A stretch of DNA of 64,000 bases from CADEEN01 sp963840805 (GTDB lineage: Bacteria; Pseudomonadota; Gammaproteobacteria; Burkholderiales; Burkholderiaceae_C), in the NCBI GenBank assembly GCA_963840805.1, contig CAWJAJ010000011.1:637824-701823 (forward strand), in the 5' to 3' direction. The notes under the pieces were generated by a model. The model saw nothing but the letters and a program-made list of their open reading frames with translations. It ran no database searches and had not been told where the DNA came from. Each line of letters begins with the position of its first letter. Position 1 is the stretch's first letter. Below, one piece after another: positions 38,469-46,346 of this stretch. Both the position numbers and the translations under genes were made by a program.

Positions 38469-38532
38469 CGTCATTCGTGCTGGAACCCCCTCCCGGAGGG
38501 GGCCGGGGGAGCGCAACGTTCACCCGCAGGGC

Positions 38533-38565
38533 CCATATGGGTTGAGCCCCGCTCAACCCATATGG
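38533..38565. repeat. Perfect 15-bp inverted repeat spanning the phaB stop codon
   Basis: CCATATGGGTTGAGC (38533-38547) and GCTCAACCCATATGG (38551-38565) are exact reverse complements around CCC. The right arm contains the last codons of phaB (His-Met-Gly-stop). No T run follows. It would form a very stable hairpin at the end of the mRNA, with the stop codon inside the stem. Confidence 0.85.
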
Positions 38566-39290
38566 AGCCCACCGTTGCAGGAGAAGTCGGCACCGGTCGT
38601 GAAGCCCGAATCCTCGCCCGCCAGCCAGGCCACCACCGAACCGATTTCTTCCGGCGTGCCCAGGCGCTTGACCGGGATCGTCGCGATGATCTTCTCCAGG
38701 ATCTCGGGCTTGATGGCCTTGACCATGTCGGTGCCGATGTAGCCCGGGCTCACGGTGTTGACCGTGACCCCCTTGGCCGCCACTTCCTGCGCCAGCGCCA
38801 TCGTGAAGCCGTGCATGCCGGCCTTGGCCGCCGAGTAGTTGGTCTGGCCGGCCTGGCCCTTCTCGCCATTCACCGACGAGATCTGCACGATGCGGCCCCA
38901 GCCCTTCTCGACCATGCCCGGCACCACCTGCTTGGTGACGTTGAACATGCTGTTCAGGTTGGTGTCGATGACCGCCTTCCAGTCGTCGGGCGTCATCTTC
39001 AGGAACATGCGGTCCTTGGTGATGCCGGCGTTGTTGACCAGCACGTCGATCGTGCCGTGCTCGGCGGTGGCCTTGGAGAAGGCATCCACCGTCGATTGCC
39101 AATCGGCGACGTTGCCGACCGACGCATAGAAGGTGTGGCCCAGCGCCTTCTGTTCGCCCAGCCATTTGGCATGGTCGCGGCTCGGGCCGCAGCCGGCGAT
39201 GACCTTGAATCCTTCCTTCGACAAGCGCTGGCAGATGGCGGTGCCGATGCCGCCCATGCCACCCGTCACGTACGCCACTTTCTGTGCCAT
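38553..39290 (-). CDS. phaB: NADPH-dependent acetoacetyl-CoA reductase
   Basis: Reduces acetoacetyl-CoA to (R)-3-hydroxybutyryl-CoA for polyhydroxybutyrate synthesis; cytoplasmic. 245 aa, the family length. SDR features: nucleotide loop GGMGGIG (10-16), NNAG at 86-89, catalytic S139, Y152 and K156 (YSAAK), and PGYIGTDM for cofactor contacts. It follows phaC by 106 bp on the same strand; no phaA thiolase lies between or beside them. Its stop lies in a perfect palindrome (38533-38565). Confidence 0.96.
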   Translation of the reverse strand: MAQKVAYVTGGMGGIGTAICQRLSKEGFKVIAGCGPSRDHAKWLGEQKALGHTFYASVGNVADWQSTVDAFSKATAEHGTIDVLVNNAGITKDRMFLKMTPDDWKAVIDTNLNSMFNVTKQVVPGMVEKGWGRIVQISSVNGEKGQAGQTNYSAAKAGMHGFTMALAQEVAAKGVTVNTVSPGYIGTDMVKAIKPEILEKIIATIPVKRLGTPEEIGSVVAWLAGEDSGFTTGADFSCNGGLHMG

Positions 39291-39396
39291 TGCTCGCTCC
39301 TTCGTAGTTGCAGCCGGACTCTAACGCGCGGCACTCGGGGCTGCACCCGTGCCACCCCCAATACGAAACCGGCAAAAACCCTCGACGCGTCGGCGC

Positions 39397-41088
39397 TCAG
39401 GCCTTGGCTTTGACGTAGCGGCCGGGCGCCGGTTCGCTGGCCTTGTGTGCGCGGTCGCCGTAGCCCTTCGGTGCCGGCACCAGCTTGCCGGCATGCGGCT
39501 TGAGCCAGGCGGCCCAGTCGCCCCACCAGCTGCCCGGCACTTCCTTGGCCGATTCGAACCACTGCCGGGCCGTGCCGCCGAGCTTGCCGTCGATCCAGTG
39601 GCTGCGCTTGTTCGCCGCCGGCGGATTGATGACGCCGGCGATGTGGCCCGAGGCACCGAGCACGAAGCGCACCTTGCCGTTCAGGATGCGGGTGCTCTCG
39701 AACGCCGCCTGCCACGGCACGATGTGGTCTTCGCGCGAGGCGTACACGAACACCGGCGCCTTGATCTTGCCGAGATCGATCTTCTCGCCGCACACCGTGA
39801 GCTTGCCGGGCTGGCGCAATTCGTTCTGCAGGTAGGTGTGGCGCAGGTACCAGCAGAACATCGGCCCCGGCAGGTTGGTCGAATCACTGTTCCAGTACAG
39901 CAGGTCGAACGGCGGCGGCTTGTCACCCTTCAGGTAATTGCCGACGACGTAATTCCAGACCAGGTCGTTCGGGCGCAGGAAGCTGAAGGTGCTGGCCAGT
40001 TCGCTGCCCTTGAGCAGCCCCGGGCCGTGCGGTGCCTGGGCGCCGAGCGTCATCTCGCGCAATCGCACCGCGGCTTCGTCGATGAAGATGTCGAGCACGC
40101 CGGTGTCGGAGAAATCGAGCAGCGTGGTCAGCAGGGTCATGCTGGCCGCCGGATGCTCGCCGCGTGCGGCCAGCACCGCCAGCGCCGTGGCCAGGATCGT
40201 GCCGCCGACGCAAAAACCCAGCGTGTCGATGGTGTCCTGCCCGCTGATGGCCTGCACCTCGCGGATCGCGCGGATCGCGGCGTCCTCGATGTAGTCGTCC
40301 CAGGTCCTGTCGGCGATCGACATGTCGGGGTTGCGCCAGCTGATCACGAACACGCGGTGGCCCTGGGCCACGGTGTAGCGGATCACCGAGTTGTCGGGTT
40401 GCAGGTCGAGGATGTAGTACTTGTTGATGCAGGGCGGCACGAACAGCATCGGCCGCTCGTGCACCTTGGCCGTCAACGGCTTGTACTCGAGCAGCTGGAA
40501 CAGCTCGTGCTCGAACACCACCGCCCCCTCGCTGGTGGCCACATTGCGGCCGACCTCGAACACGCTCTCGTCGGTTTGCGACACGTGGCCCTGCTGGATG
40601 TCCTGCCACAGGTGCTTCAGGCCCTGCGCGATGCTTTCGCCCTTGGTCTCGAGCGCCTTGCGCTGCGCCTCGGGGTTGAGCGCCAGGTAGTTGCTCGGGC
40701 TGGCCGCGTCGATCCACTGCTGCACCGCGAAGCGGATGCGGGCCTTGGTCTTGGCATCGCCCTCGACGGCCTCGGCCAGCTTCATCAGCGTGCGTGCGTT
40801 GAGCAGGTAGGTCTGCGCGGTGAAGGCCGCCGCTGCGTTGCCGGCCCAATCATTTGCGGCGAAGCGCCGGTCGCCGATCGCGGGCGCGCTCGCAGACTTG
40901 TCGCCGGGCGCGCGCTCGACCGCACCGTTCCACAGCGCAGTGGCTTCCTTCAGATACTCCGCTTGCAGCGTGCTCACCGCCGGCAGCGGTAGCGACAGAC
41001 CCTGCATCGACTTCCAGATTTCACCAACGGCGTGGCCGAAGGCTTCAACGTGTTCGCTGTGGGGCACGCGAGGGGTGTTCTTGCTCAT
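39397..41088 (-). CDS. phaC: Class I polyhydroxyalkanoate synthase
   Basis: Polymerises (R)-3-hydroxyacyl-CoA into PHA at the granule surface. 563 aa, within the class I range. Nucleophile Cys294 lies in the lipase-like box GFCVGGTIL; the catalytic Asp is in YASREDHIVPW and the His in SGHIAGVINPP. The N-terminal about 100 residues are variable as usual. The start at MSKNTPRVPHSEHVEAFGH follows GAGGCAGCC; an in-frame ATG at 41148 is not preferred. phaB follows after 106 bp. Two palindromes upstream (41118-41160) may be control sites. Confidence 0.96.
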   Translation of the reverse strand: MSKNTPRVPHSEHVEAFGHAVGEIWKSMQGLSLPLPAVSTLQAEYLKEATALWNGAVERAPGDKSASAPAIGDRRFAANDWAGNAAAAFTAQTYLLNARTLMKLAEAVEGDAKTKARIRFAVQQWIDAASPSNYLALNPEAQRKALETKGESIAQGLKHLWQDIQQGHVSQTDESVFEVGRNVATSEGAVVFEHELFQLLEYKPLTAKVHERPMLFVPPCINKYYILDLQPDNSVIRYTVAQGHRVFVISWRNPDMSIADRTWDDYIEDAAIRAIREVQAISGQDTIDTLGFCVGGTILATALAVLAARGEHPAASMTLLTTLLDFSDTGVLDIFIDEAAVRLREMTLGAQAPHGPGLLKGSELASTFSFLRPNDLVWNYVVGNYLKGDKPPPFDLLYWNSDSTNLPGPMFCWYLRHTYLQNELRQPGKLTVCGEKIDLGKIKAPVFVYASREDHIVPWQAAFESTRILNGKVRFVLGASGHIAGVINPPAANKRSHWIDGKLGGTARQWFESAKEVPGSWWGDWAAWLKPHAGKLVPAPKGYGDRAHKASEPAPGRYVKAKA

Positions 41089-41117
41089 GGCTGCCTCGTC
41101 TCCTGGGCGGGGGCGAT

Positions 41118-41160
41118 ATTGTGAACAATGCCACGTTGTATGCGGCACCGCTTACCGCAT
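41118..41160. promoter_or_regulatory. Two inverted repeats in the phaC upstream region (candidate operators)
   Basis: ATTGT-GA-ACAAT at 41118-41129 and ATGCGG-9 nt-CCGCAT at 41140-41160 lie between the divergent phaC and 41207 genes. Their placement suits regulator binding, but neither matches a PhaR site that I know with certainty. Confidence 0.35.
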
Positions 41161-41206
41161 CATGACATTGCCTTTTGACCTTTGAGATGCAGGGGATGAC
41201 GTCATC

Positions 41207-41470
41207 GTGCTCTACGTGATTGCCATTGCTTGGATGTACGTCGTGCTGACGATGACGGCAGCCGAAGCATTGGCACCGAACGGCACCGCGCTGGGCGCCC
41301 TCTTCACCTTCGTCCTCTACGGCGCGTTGCCGCTGGCGATCGTGTTGTACCTCGGCAGCGCGCCGGCGCGGCGGCGTGCGCGTCTGGCCGCCGACGCATC
41401 AGCCGCGCAGCCAGACGGCGGCAGCCATGCGTCCGGTGACGCGGTCGCGGCGAAACGAGAAGAACCGTGA
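41207..41470 (+). CDS. Small membrane protein, function unknown
   Basis: 87 aa from a GTG start. Two hydrophobic helices (VIAIAWMYVVLTMTAAEALA and LGALFTFVLYGALPLAIVLY) precede a charged tail (APARRRARLAADASAAQP). The last 72 bases overlap the end of the pgeF gene on the other strand. Divergent from phaC. The helices look real; the role is unknown. Confidence 0.65.
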   Translation: MLYVIAIAWMYVVLTMTAAEALAPNGTALGALFTFVLYGALPLAIVLYLGSAPARRRARLAADASAAQPDGGSHASGDAVAAKREEP

Positions 41471-42190
41471 CGCGTCTTCTACGGTGCACCCTTCGCTGGC
41501 GCTGACCTGCATCACGCCGGCGGCACGCAGCCGCTCGCGCGCAAGACCCGGCAGATCGGCCAGCCAGCGCAGCGACCCATCGCCGCGTCGCCGCGGCACG
41601 AAATGCGGGCCGTCGCCGAAGACGCCGACCACGTCGGCGCCGACCTCGAACTGGCGTGGGCCGATGCAGGGCCCGAGCCAGGCCAGCAAGGCCCGCGGCT
41701 CGCACGCCGCAGCGGCACACAGCGCCGTGACCGTGGCCTCGAGCACGCCGCCGGCCAGCCCGCGCCAGCCGGCGTGGGCCGCGCCGACGCCGCGGCCGTC
41801 GGGTGCGGCGAACAGTACCGGCAGGCAATCGGCGACCTGCACCGTGCAGGCGATGCCGGGCGCGGTGGCGATGGCGGCGTCGGCTTCGATCGCTTCCGCG
41901 CGCTGCGCGTCGGCCGCGGAAAGGTGCACCACGCGCGCGCCGTGGACCTGGCGCAGATAGACCGCCGGCACACCGAGCGCGGCCTCGAAGCGGCAGCGGT
42001 TCTCCGCCACCGCGTGCGGCTCGTCACCGACGGACGTACCGAGGTTGAGCGAGTGCCATGGCCCGGCGCTGACGCCGCCGGCGCGAGTGCTCATCAGCGC
42101 GCCGACGCCAGCGCCGGCCGGCCAGGACGGGATCAGCGCGCCGTCGAGCGCCCCTTCCAGAGCGCCGTCGAGCCTGCCATCAAGCGGCAT
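41399..42190 (-). CDS. pgeF: PgeF/YfiH-type laccase-domain protein (purine nucleoside phosphorylase / polyphenol oxidase family)
   Basis: 263 aa. The family hallmarks are visible: STRAGGVS near the N-terminus, LRQVHG, VQVADCLPVLF, AAHAGWRGLAGG and LGPCIGPRQFEVG, which supply the His/Cys zinc or copper ligands. Members in E. coli affect peptidoglycan editing, and others cleave purine nucleosides; both are known for the family. Codons for an unusual repetitive start (LDGRLDGALEGALDGALIP) may be leader-like; the true start could be a later codon. It overlaps the GST gene upstream by 11 nt. Confidence 0.9.
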   Translation of the reverse strand: MPLDGRLDGALEGALDGALIPSWPAGAGVGALMSTRAGGVSAGPWHSLNLGTSVGDEPHAVAENRCRFEAALGVPAVYLRQVHGARVVHLSAADAQRAEAIEADAAIATAPGIACTVQVADCLPVLFAAPDGRGVGAAHAGWRGLAGGVLEATVTALCAAAACEPRALLAWLGPCIGPRQFEVGADVVGVFGDGPHFVPRRRGDGSLRWLADLPGLARERLRAAGVMQVSASEGCTVEDASRFFSFRRDRVTGRMAAAVWLRG

Positions 42191-42824
42191 CCGGGCATTT
42201 CTCCGGGCGCGTCTGTTCGAAGGCGTCGAGCTTCATGCAGGCCTCGAACACGCGCATCACGTTGGGCACATGGTCGAGCCGGCAGTCGTAGCGTCGGGCG
42301 TTGAAGATCTGCGGCGCCAGCGTGACGTCGGCCAGCGTCGGCGAGTCGCCGTGGCAGAAGCGGCCGGTGCGCCGATCGGTCAGCTGGCGCTCCAGCGTCT
42401 CGAGGCCGGTTTCGACCCAATGCCGGTACCAGCGGTTCTTGTCGTCTTCGCTCAGCTTCAGGTCACGCACGAGGTAGCGCAGCACGCGCAGGTTGTTCAG
42501 TGGATGGATCTCGCATGCGACGTCGTAGGCCAGCGCGCGCACGCGGGCGCGACCGAGCGCGTCGGGCGGCAGCAACGGCGGCGCGGGGTAGGTTTCCTCG
42601 AGGTACTCGATGATCGCCAGCGACTGCGTCACCACGGCATCGCCGTCCTTGAGCAACGGCACCAGGCGCGAAGCCGAGACCGCGGCATACGACTCCTTGA
42701 ACTGCTCGTCCCGGGTCAGGTGCACCGACTTGTAGTCGTAGGGCAGGCCCTTCAGTGCCAGCGCGATGCGCACCCGGTACGAGGCCGAGGAACGAAAGTA
42801 GTTGTAGAGCTCCATCATCGGCAA
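42180..42824 (-). CDS. Zeta-class GST: maleylacetoacetate or maleylpyruvate isomerase
   Basis: 214 aa. N-terminal thioredoxin fold with the zeta-class motif SSASYRVRIALALKG (Ser-Ser-Cys/Ala-type glutathione site) and a C-terminal helical domain with FCHGDSPTLADVTLAPQIFN. It isomerises a cis ring-cleavage product to the fumaryl form. With the neighbouring FAH-family hydrolase it would form a two-step end of tyrosine/homogentisate (MaiA) or gentisate (NagL) breakdown; the short FAH partner favours the gentisate branch. No dioxygenase gene lies nearby to settle it. Confidence 0.88.
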   Translation of the reverse strand: MPMMELYNYFRSSASYRVRIALALKGLPYDYKSVHLTRDEQFKESYAAVSASRLVPLLKDGDAVVTQSLAIIEYLEETYPAPPLLPPDALGRARVRALAYDVACEIHPLNNLRVLRYLVRDLKLSEDDKNRWYRHWVETGLETLERQLTDRRTGRFCHGDSPTLADVTLAPQIFNARRYDCRLDHVPNVMRVFEACMKLDAFEQTRPEKCPDAA

Positions 42825-42834
42825 TCTCCCGCTG

Positions 42835-43527
42835 TCAGCGCACGACCACGCGCAAGGTACCCAGGCCGGCGATGGCGCCTTCCATCACGTCGCCGGCCAC
42901 CACCGCGGCAACGCCCGCGGGCGTGCCGGTGAACACGAGATCACCCGGCGCCAGCGTCCAGGCCGCGCTCAGATGTTCGATCGTCTCGGCGACGTTCCAG
43001 ATGAGCTGGCTCAAGTCACCGGACTGGCGCAACTGGCCGTTGACCGCCAGCGTGATCGCGCCACGGGTGAGTTCACCGGTCACGGCCGCGGGGTGGATCG
43101 GGCCGATCGGTGCCGATTGATCGAAGCCCTTGCCGATGCACCAGGGCCGGCCCAGCTTCTTGGCCTCAGCCTGCAGGTCACGCCGCGTCATGTCCAGGCC
43201 GACGGCATAGCCGTAGATGTGCTTGAAGGCATCGACCGCCGCGATGCTGCGGCCGCCCCGGCCGATGGCAACCACCAGTTCGATCTCGTGGTGCAGGTTC
43301 TTCGTCAGCGACGGGTAGTCGATGACGCCGGTCTCGCCCTCGGCCACCGGCACCACCGCGTCGCCGGGCTTCATGAAGAAGAACGGGGGCTCACGACCGG
43401 TGAAGCCCATCTCCTGCGCATGCTCGACATAGTTGCGGCCGACACAGTAGATGCGTCGCACCGGGAACACGCCTCCGCCGGCGACCGGAACGCAGGGCAC
43501 GGGAGGGGCGGGAATCACGGTTGCCAT
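42835..43527 (-). CDS. Fumarylacetoacetate hydrolase family protein, fumarylpyruvate hydrolase-like
   Basis: 230 aa, the short (NagK/YcgM) form of the FAH family. Metal ligand acids are in HHEIELVVAIG and GYAVGLDMTRRDLQ; the catalytic region continues with GKGFDQSAPIGP and PGDLVFTGTPAGVA. It would hydrolyse fumarylpyruvate to fumarate and pyruvate. The isomerase gene follows 10 nt downstream on the same strand, in the right order for a catabolic pair. Confidence 0.88.
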   Translation of the reverse strand: MATVIPAPPVPCVPVAGGGVFPVRRIYCVGRNYVEHAQEMGFTGREPPFFFMKPGDAVVPVAEGETGVIDYPSLTKNLHHEIELVVAIGRGGRSIAAVDAFKHIYGYAVGLDMTRRDLQAEAKKLGRPWCIGKGFDQSAPIGPIHPAAVTGELTRGAITLAVNGQLRQSGDLSQLIWNVAETIEHLSAAWTLAPGDLVFTGTPAGVAAVVAGDVMEGAIAGLGTLRVVVR

Positions 43528-43584
43528 CTAGCGCTCTCCTTGACGTTGCTGGCGGGCATGATGCCACCGCTAAACTCGGGCGCC

Positions 43585-44136
43585 ATGCTGTTGACCGAGC
43601 GCGCCAGGATCCAGTATTGCCGCGCTTGCGGCGCGCGCGTGGCGTACCTCATCCCCGTCGACGACAACCGTGAGCGCGCGGTGTGCCCGGCCTGCGGCAT
43701 GGTGCACTACGAGAACCCGCTCAACGTGGTCGGCACCGTGCCGGTGTGGGGCGAGCAGGTCCTGCTGTGCAAGCGCGCGATCGAGCCGCGCCGTGGCCTG
43801 TGGACGCTACCGGCGGGGTTTCTCGAACTCGGGGAAACGACGGCCCAGGGCGCGCTGCGCGAAACCGACGAAGAGGCCGGCGCGCAGGTCGAACTCGGCG
43901 CGTTGTTCTCGGTGCTGAATGTCGTGCGCGTCGGCCAGGTGCACTTCTTCTATCTGGCAACAATGACCTCGCCGGCACTCGACCCGGGCAGCGAAACCCT
44001 CGAGGCACGGTTGTTCCGCGAAGACGAAGTGCCGTGGGATGAGATCGCTTTTCGCACCGTTCGTGAAACCTTGCGCTTTTTCTTCGACGATCGACGGCGC
44101 GGCAAGTTCGGCATGCACTGCGCCGATATAGGCTGA
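43585..44136 (+). CDS. Nudix hydrolase with N-terminal zinc ribbon
   Basis: 183 aa. Zinc ribbon Cys12, Cys15, Cys34 and Cys37 (YCRACG and VCPACG) is followed by a complete Nudix box (G78 to A100: GFLELGE, then REtDEEaGA). It hydrolyses a nucleoside diphosphate linked to another moiety; ADP-ribose or NADH are typical substrates. The start MLLTERARIQYC is preferred to the ATG at 43558. The type I secretion ATPase gene begins 16 nt later, but the functions are unrelated, so the pairing may just be a neighbour relationship. Confidence 0.88.
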   Translation: MLLTERARIQYCRACGARVAYLIPVDDNRERAVCPACGMVHYENPLNVVGTVPVWGEQVLLCKRAIEPRRGLWTLPAGFLELGETTAQGALRETDEEAGAQVELGALFSVLNVVRVGQVHFFYLATMTSPALDPGSETLEARLFREDEVPWDEIAFRTVRETLRFFFDDRRRGKFGMHCADIG

Positions 44137-44152
44137 CAGCCGATTGCCGAAC

Positions 44153-46345
44153 ATGACCACACCCACCAAGCCTTTTGCCGCCGATCCGGCCCCGGTCACT
44201 CGCCTGCGTGAGGACCTGATCCACCCCGACCCGCTGCTCGACTGCCTGGTCGAGGTCTGCCGCTTGCATGGCCAGGCGGCGTCGCGCGCATCGCTGGCGG
44301 CCGGGCTGCCGCTGGTGCAGGGCCGGCTCAGCCTCGAACTGACCGAACGCGCCGCGGCGCGCGCCGGCATGGCCGCGCGCCTGCAGCGGCTGCCGCTGGA
44401 GCGGATCGACGCCGCGGCATTGCCGACGATCCTGGTGCTGGCCGGCAACCAGGCCTGTGTGCTGCTCGGCTGGGGCACCGACGGCCAGGCCCGGGTGCTG
44501 CTGCCGGAGACCGGCCAGGGCGCGGTGACGTTGGCGCGCGACGACCTGGCGGCGCGCTATGCCGGCGTCACGCTGTTCGTGCGGCCGCACTTCCGCTTCG
44601 ACAGCCGCACCCAGCCCGTGCCGGCGACGCGGCGCGGCCACTGGTTCTGGAACGCGCTCGCGACACAGCGCTTCGTCTACCGCGACGTGCTTGCCGCCGC
44701 GGCACTGATCAACCTGTTCGCATTGGCGTTCCCGATCTTCACGATGAACGTCTACGACCGCGTGGTGCCCAACCACGCCATCGAGACGCTGTGGGCGCTG
44801 GCGATCGGCATCGTGCTGGTGCTGTGCGCCGACCTGTGGCTGCGCTCGCTGCGCAGCCGCTTCGTCGACGAGGCCAGCGCGCGCATCGACGTCGCGCTGT
44901 CGGCCACGCTGATGGAGCGCGTGCTGGGGCTGAAGCTGGCCCACCGGCCGGAATCGGTGGGATCGTTCGCCAGCCAGTTGCGCGGCTTCGAGCAGGTGCG
45001 CGACTTCATCGCCTCGGGCACCGTCACGGCACTGATCGACCTGCCGTTCACGCTGCTGTTCATCGCGGTCATGGTATGGCTGTCGCCCTGGCTGGCCATC
45101 CCGGTGGTCCTGGCGTTCGCATTGATCATCGTCATCGGCTGGGTGCTCCAGCACCGCCTGCACCAGTTGTCGGAGACCACCTGGCAGGCCTCGGCGCAAC
45201 GCAATGCGACCTTGATCGAGAGCCTGACCGGGCTGGAGACGATCAAGACCCAGGGCGCCGAGGGCGCGATCCAGGCCCGCTGGGAACGCAACAATCTCTT
45301 TCTCGCACGCATGAACATTCGCATGCGCGCGCTGTCGTCGAGCGCGATGTACGGCACGGCATGGCTGACCCAGGGCGTCAGCGTGGCGGTGATCGTGATC
45401 GGCGTGTACCTGATCGGCGAGCGCGAGCTGACGATGGGCGCGCTGATCGCCGCGTCGATGCTGGCCGGCCGCGCGCTGGCCCCGGCCGGCCAGGTGGTCG
45501 GGCTGCTGATGCAGTACCAGGGCGCCCGCACGGCGCTCGAGTCGCTCGACAAGCTGATGGCGCAACCCGTCGAGCGGCCGAGTGCAGCCGAAGGCGCCAC
45601 CCCTTTCATCCAGCGCCGTGAGCTGAAGGGCGAAATCGAATTGCGCAACGTGCGATTCGCTTATCCGCAGCGCGACGATGCCGCGCTCGACGGTGTCAGC
45701 TTTCGCGTCGCGCCGGGCGAACGCGTAGCGCTGATCGGCCGCGTCGGTTCGGGCAAGTCGACCATCCAGCGCCTGGTCATGGGCCTGTACGCACCGAGCG
45801 AGGGCGAAGTGCTGCTCGACGGTGTCGACGTGCGCCAGCTCGATCCGGCCGACGTGCGCCGCAACATCGGCTACGTGTCGCAGGACGTGCTGCTGTTCCA
45901 CGGCTCGCTGCGCAGCAACATCGCGTTCGGATTGCCGTTTGCCGACGATGCGGCCGTCGTCGCGGCGGCGGAAGTGGCCGGGCTGCATGAGTTCGTCAAT
46001 CGCCATCCGCGCGGCTTCGACATGGCGGTCGGCGAGCGCGGCGAGTCGCTGTCGGGCGGCCAGCGCCAGGCCGTGGGCATCGCCCGCGCAGTGCTGCACA
46101 ACGCACCGATGCTGCTGCTCGACGAGCCGACCAGCGCGATGGATTTCTCCAGCGAGTCGTACCTGACGGAGCGGCTGTCGGCCTTCGCCCGCGGCAAGAC
46201 CGTGTTGCTGGTGACTCACCGCACTTCGCTGCTCAGCATGGTCGATCGTGTGATCGTGATCGACCACGGCCGCGTGGTGGCCGACGGGCCGCGCGAACGC
46301 ATCATGCAAGCGCTGCAAAGCGGCCGCATTTCGAAGGCGGCATGA
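44153..46345 (+). CDS. Type I secretion ABC transporter (LapB-like permease/ATPase)
   Basis: 730 aa inner-membrane exporter. The N-terminal about 130 residues form a C39-like domain lacking the catalytic Cys motif, the form used for RTX-like adhesins. A six-helix membrane domain follows (VLAAAALINLFALAFPIFTM, LIDLPFTLLFIAVMVWLSPW, VVLAFALIIVIGWVL). The ATPase has Walker A GRVGSGKST near residue 530, signature LSGGQRQAVGIARAV and Walker B MLLLDEPTSAMD. The adaptor gene follows after 1 nt and the giant adhesin lies downstream, so this is its probable exporter. An outer-membrane TolC-type pore is not in the window. Confidence 0.93.
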   Translation: MTTPTKPFAADPAPVTRLREDLIHPDPLLDCLVEVCRLHGQAASRASLAAGLPLVQGRLSLELTERAAARAGMAARLQRLPLERIDAAALPTILVLAGNQACVLLGWGTDGQARVLLPETGQGAVTLARDDLAARYAGVTLFVRPHFRFDSRTQPVPATRRGHWFWNALATQRFVYRDVLAAAALINLFALAFPIFTMNVYDRVVPNHAIETLWALAIGIVLVLCADLWLRSLRSRFVDEASARIDVALSATLMERVLGLKLAHRPESVGSFASQLRGFEQVRDFIASGTVTALIDLPFTLLFIAVMVWLSPWLAIPVVLAFALIIVIGWVLQHRLHQLSETTWQASAQRNATLIESLTGLETIKTQGAEGAIQARWERNNLFLARMNIRMRALSSSAMYGTAWLTQGVSVAVIVIGVYLIGERELTMGALIAASMLAGRALAPAGQVVGLLMQYQGARTALESLDKLMAQPVERPSAAEGATPFIQRRELKGEIELRNVRFAYPQRDDAALDGVSFRVAPGERVALIGRVGSGKSTIQRLVMGLYAPSEGEVLLDGVDVRQLDPADVRRNIGYVSQDVLLFHGSLRSNIAFGLPFADDAAVVAAAEVAGLHEFVNRHPRGFDMAVGERGESLSGGQRQAVGIARAVLHNAPMLLLDEPTSAMDFSSESYLTERLSAFARGKTVLLVTHRTSLLSMVDRVIVIDHGRVVADGPRERIMQALQSGRISKAA

Positions 46346-46346
46346 G

